NCBI RefSeq assembly: GCF_012033735.1
Contig: NZ_JAAVJD010000038.1
Coordinates: forward strand, 1 to 32,047
From: Streptomyces lonarensis
GTDB lineage: Bacteria > Actinomycetota > Actinomycetes > Streptomycetales > Streptomycetaceae
Direction of reading: 5' to 3'
Length of the DNA stretch: 32,047 nt
Part shown: positions 28,333 through 32,047 of the stretch, piece after piece
How the letters are laid out: every line of letters begins with the position of its first letter
Numbering within the stretch: the stretch's first letter is position 1
The notes under the pieces: model-generated
Told to the model about the DNA's origin: nothing
The model's database searches: none
Seen by the model: only the letters and a program-made list of their open reading frames with translations
Made by a program: the position numbers and the translations under genes

Positions 28333-29562
28333 GTGAGCAGCGATCCGTGGGGTCGAGTGGACGAGACCGGCACCGTGTACGTGCGGACTGCCGACGGGGA
28401 GAAGGTCGCCGGCTCCTGGCAGGCGGGCTCGCCGGAGGAGGCTCTCGCTTACTTCGAGCGGAAGTACGAGGGCCTGGTGGTCGAGATCGGCCTGCTGGAG
28501 CGCCGGGTGCGGACCACCGACCTGTCGGCGAAGGACGCCACCGCCGCCATCGTCCACCTGCGCGAGCAGGTGGACGCGGGCGCGGCTGTGGGCGACCTGG
28601 ACGCGCTCTCCCGGCGGCTCGACACCCTGGTGACGACCGTCGGTGAGCGCCGGGAGCAGCGCAAGGCCGACAAGGCGAAGCAGAGCGAGGAGTCCCGCAG
28701 GGCCAAGGAGGCGCTGGTCGCCGAGGCCGAGGAGCTGGCCGCCAGCGAGCAGTGGCGCTCCGCGGGCGAGCGGCTGCGGGCGCTGGTCGACACCTGGAAG
28801 GGCCTGCCGCGACTGGACCGCAGGACCGACGACGAGCTCTGGCACCGGTTCTCCCAGGCGCGGTCGGCGTTCTCCAAGCGCCGCAAGGCGCACTTCGCCT
28901 CGCTGGACGCGCAGCGCGAGGAGACCAGGCGCCGCAAGGAGAAGCTGATCGCCGAGGCGGAGAAGCTCTCCACCTCGACCGACTGGGCGCCCACCGCCGC
29001 GCGCTACCGCGACCTCATGCGGGACTGGAAGGCGGCCGGGCGGGCGCAGCGGGACGCCGAGGAGGACCTGTGGGCGCGCTTCCGGGCGGCCCAGGACGTC
29101 TTCTTCCAGGCGCGCGGCGCGGTCTTCGACGAGCGCGACGCGGAGCAGCGCGAGAACCTGACGCGCAAGGAGGAGCTGGTCACCGAGGCGCAGAAGCTGC
29201 TGCCGATCACCGACGTGAAGGCCGCCCGTGCCGCGCTGCGGTCGATCGGGGAGCGGTGGGAGGCGATCGGCCACGTGCCGCGTGACGCCCGCGCCTCGGT
29301 CGAGGGCGGTATCCAGGCGGTGGAGCGGGCCGTCGCGGAGGCCGAGGAGGGCGAGTGGCGCCGGACCAACCCCGAGGCGCGTGCCCGCGCCGCGGGCCTG
29401 ACCGGCCAGCTGCAGGAGGCCGTCGACAAGCTGCGGCGCCAGGCCGACCAGGCGCGTGCCGCCGGCAACACGGCGAAGGCGGAGAAGCTGGAGCGTGAGC
29501 TGGCGGGCCGCCAGGAGCTGCTCGACCAGGCGGTCAAGGGGCTGCGGGAGTTCGGCGGCTGA
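28333..29562 (+). CDS. DUF349 coiled-coil protein
   Basis: A 409-residue, highly charged, mostly helical protein of unknown role. It has an N-terminal segment (SSDPWGRVDETGTVYVRTADGEKVAGSW) that looks like a short beta-rich domain, then a long coiled coil. At least two, probably three, DUF349 repeats follow, each with a W..l...WK.lgr...dd.LW.rF..a pattern (around SEQWRSAGERLRALVDTWKG, STDWAPTAARYRDLMRDWKAAGR and DVKAARAALRSIGERWEAIGH). The C-terminus is another coiled coil. GTG at 28333 has GGAGGAGG 4 nt upstream; the frame is open further up but has no family match. It is convergent with rel. E. coli DUF349 protein YicH/other links are uncertain, so I give no function. Confidence 0.88.
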   Translation: MSSDPWGRVDETGTVYVRTADGEKVAGSWQAGSPEEALAYFERKYEGLVVEIGLLERRVRTTDLSAKDATAAIVHLREQVDAGAAVGDLDALSRRLDTLVTTVGERREQRKADKAKQSEESRRAKEALVAEAEELAASEQWRSAGERLRALVDTWKGLPRLDRRTDDELWHRFSQARSAFSKRRKAHFASLDAQREETRRRKEKLIAEAEKLSTSTDWAPTAARYRDLMRDWKAAGRAQRDAEEDLWARFRAAQDVFFQARGAVFDERDAEQRENLTRKEELVTEAQKLLPITDVKAARAALRSIGERWEAIGHVPRDARASVEGGIQAVERAVAEAEEGEWRRTNPEARARAAGLTGQLQEAVDKLRRQADQARAAGNTAKAEKLERELAGRQELLDQAVKGLREFGG

Positions 29563-29578
29563 GCCGAGCCCTCCCGGC

Positions 29579-29628
29579 CGACGGGCCGGTGGCGTCGCGG
29601 TGTGCACCGCGTCGTCGCCGGCCCGTCG
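29579..29628. terminator. Bidirectional hairpin between the DUF349 gene and rel
   Basis: Perfect 11-bp arms CGACGGGCCGG (29579-29589) and CCGGCCCGTCG (29618-29628) enclose a second stem GCGGTG/CACCGC (29597-29602 and 29605-29610). It sits 16 bp past the DUF349 gene stop and 27 bp past the rel stop. Confidence 0.75.
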
Positions 29629-29655
29629 TCGTGGGCGGGGGCGCTCCCGGGGCCG

Positions 29656-32047
<2,392 letters not shown>

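Overview
This window is a GC-rich (roughly 70% or more G+C by eye) stretch of an actinobacterial chromosome, almost certainly Streptomyces or a close relative. The evidence is a BldD orthologue with an intact cyclic-di-GMP signature, a long Gly/Gln/Tyr-rich MltG, an S4 protein without zinc cysteines, and a gene order that, as I recall it, follows the S. coelicolor block pyrF to relA (about SCO1481-SCO1513). It is core chromosome: I see no insertion sequence, integrase, CRISPR array, tRNA, rRNA or phage gene.

Layout. (1) 50-10276, minus strand: the pyrimidine operon, transcribed pyrR-pyrB-pyrC-PH-like membrane protein-carA-carB-pyrD-pyrF. Most junctions are 4-8 bp start/stop overlaps, so translation is probably coupled. 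The pyrR leader holds a strong PyrR-binding hairpin whose lower stem covers the Shine-Dalgarno sequence. (2) 10277-10522: divergent control region. On the bldD side a TTGACG-17-TAACCT promoter carries two perfect BldD boxes. (3) 10523-11023, plus strand: bldD, ending in a large hairpin shared with nusB. (4) 11126-18465, minus strand: aroE, then aroC-aroK-aroB-aroQ with 4-bp overlaps, then a P-loop ATPase, an aminopeptidase-P-like protein that has lost its metal ligands, efp and nusB. (5) 18413-22634, minus strand: rpsD, DUF948 and DUF6167 small proteins, ruvX and mltG. (6) 22635-22710: a 76-bp divergent region with a perfect 19-bp iron box, followed by a plus-strand DUF2470 (HugZ-like) gene. 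(7) 23578-27953, minus strand: MBL-fold hydrolase-hisS, a VKOR-family protein and rarA. (8) 28333-29562, plus strand: a DUF349 coiled-coil protein, convergent with the bifunctional (p)ppGpp enzyme Rel, whose 5' end runs off the right edge.

The genes cover de novo UMP synthesis, the late shikimate pathway, translation (S4, EF-P, HisRS), transcription antitermination (NusB), the stringent response (Rel) and the developmental master repressor BldD.

Points worth a second look: the iron box between rpsD and the DUF2470 gene; the decayed active site of the PepP-like protein beside efp; the absence of alaS (expected between the DUF6167 gene and ruvX) and of a cyclophilin gene (expected beside rel) from their conserved places; the PyrR leader element; and tandem protein repeats in MltG and PyrB. 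I found no multi-gene system that I would call new. The best leads are regulatory sites and odd variants of known families.
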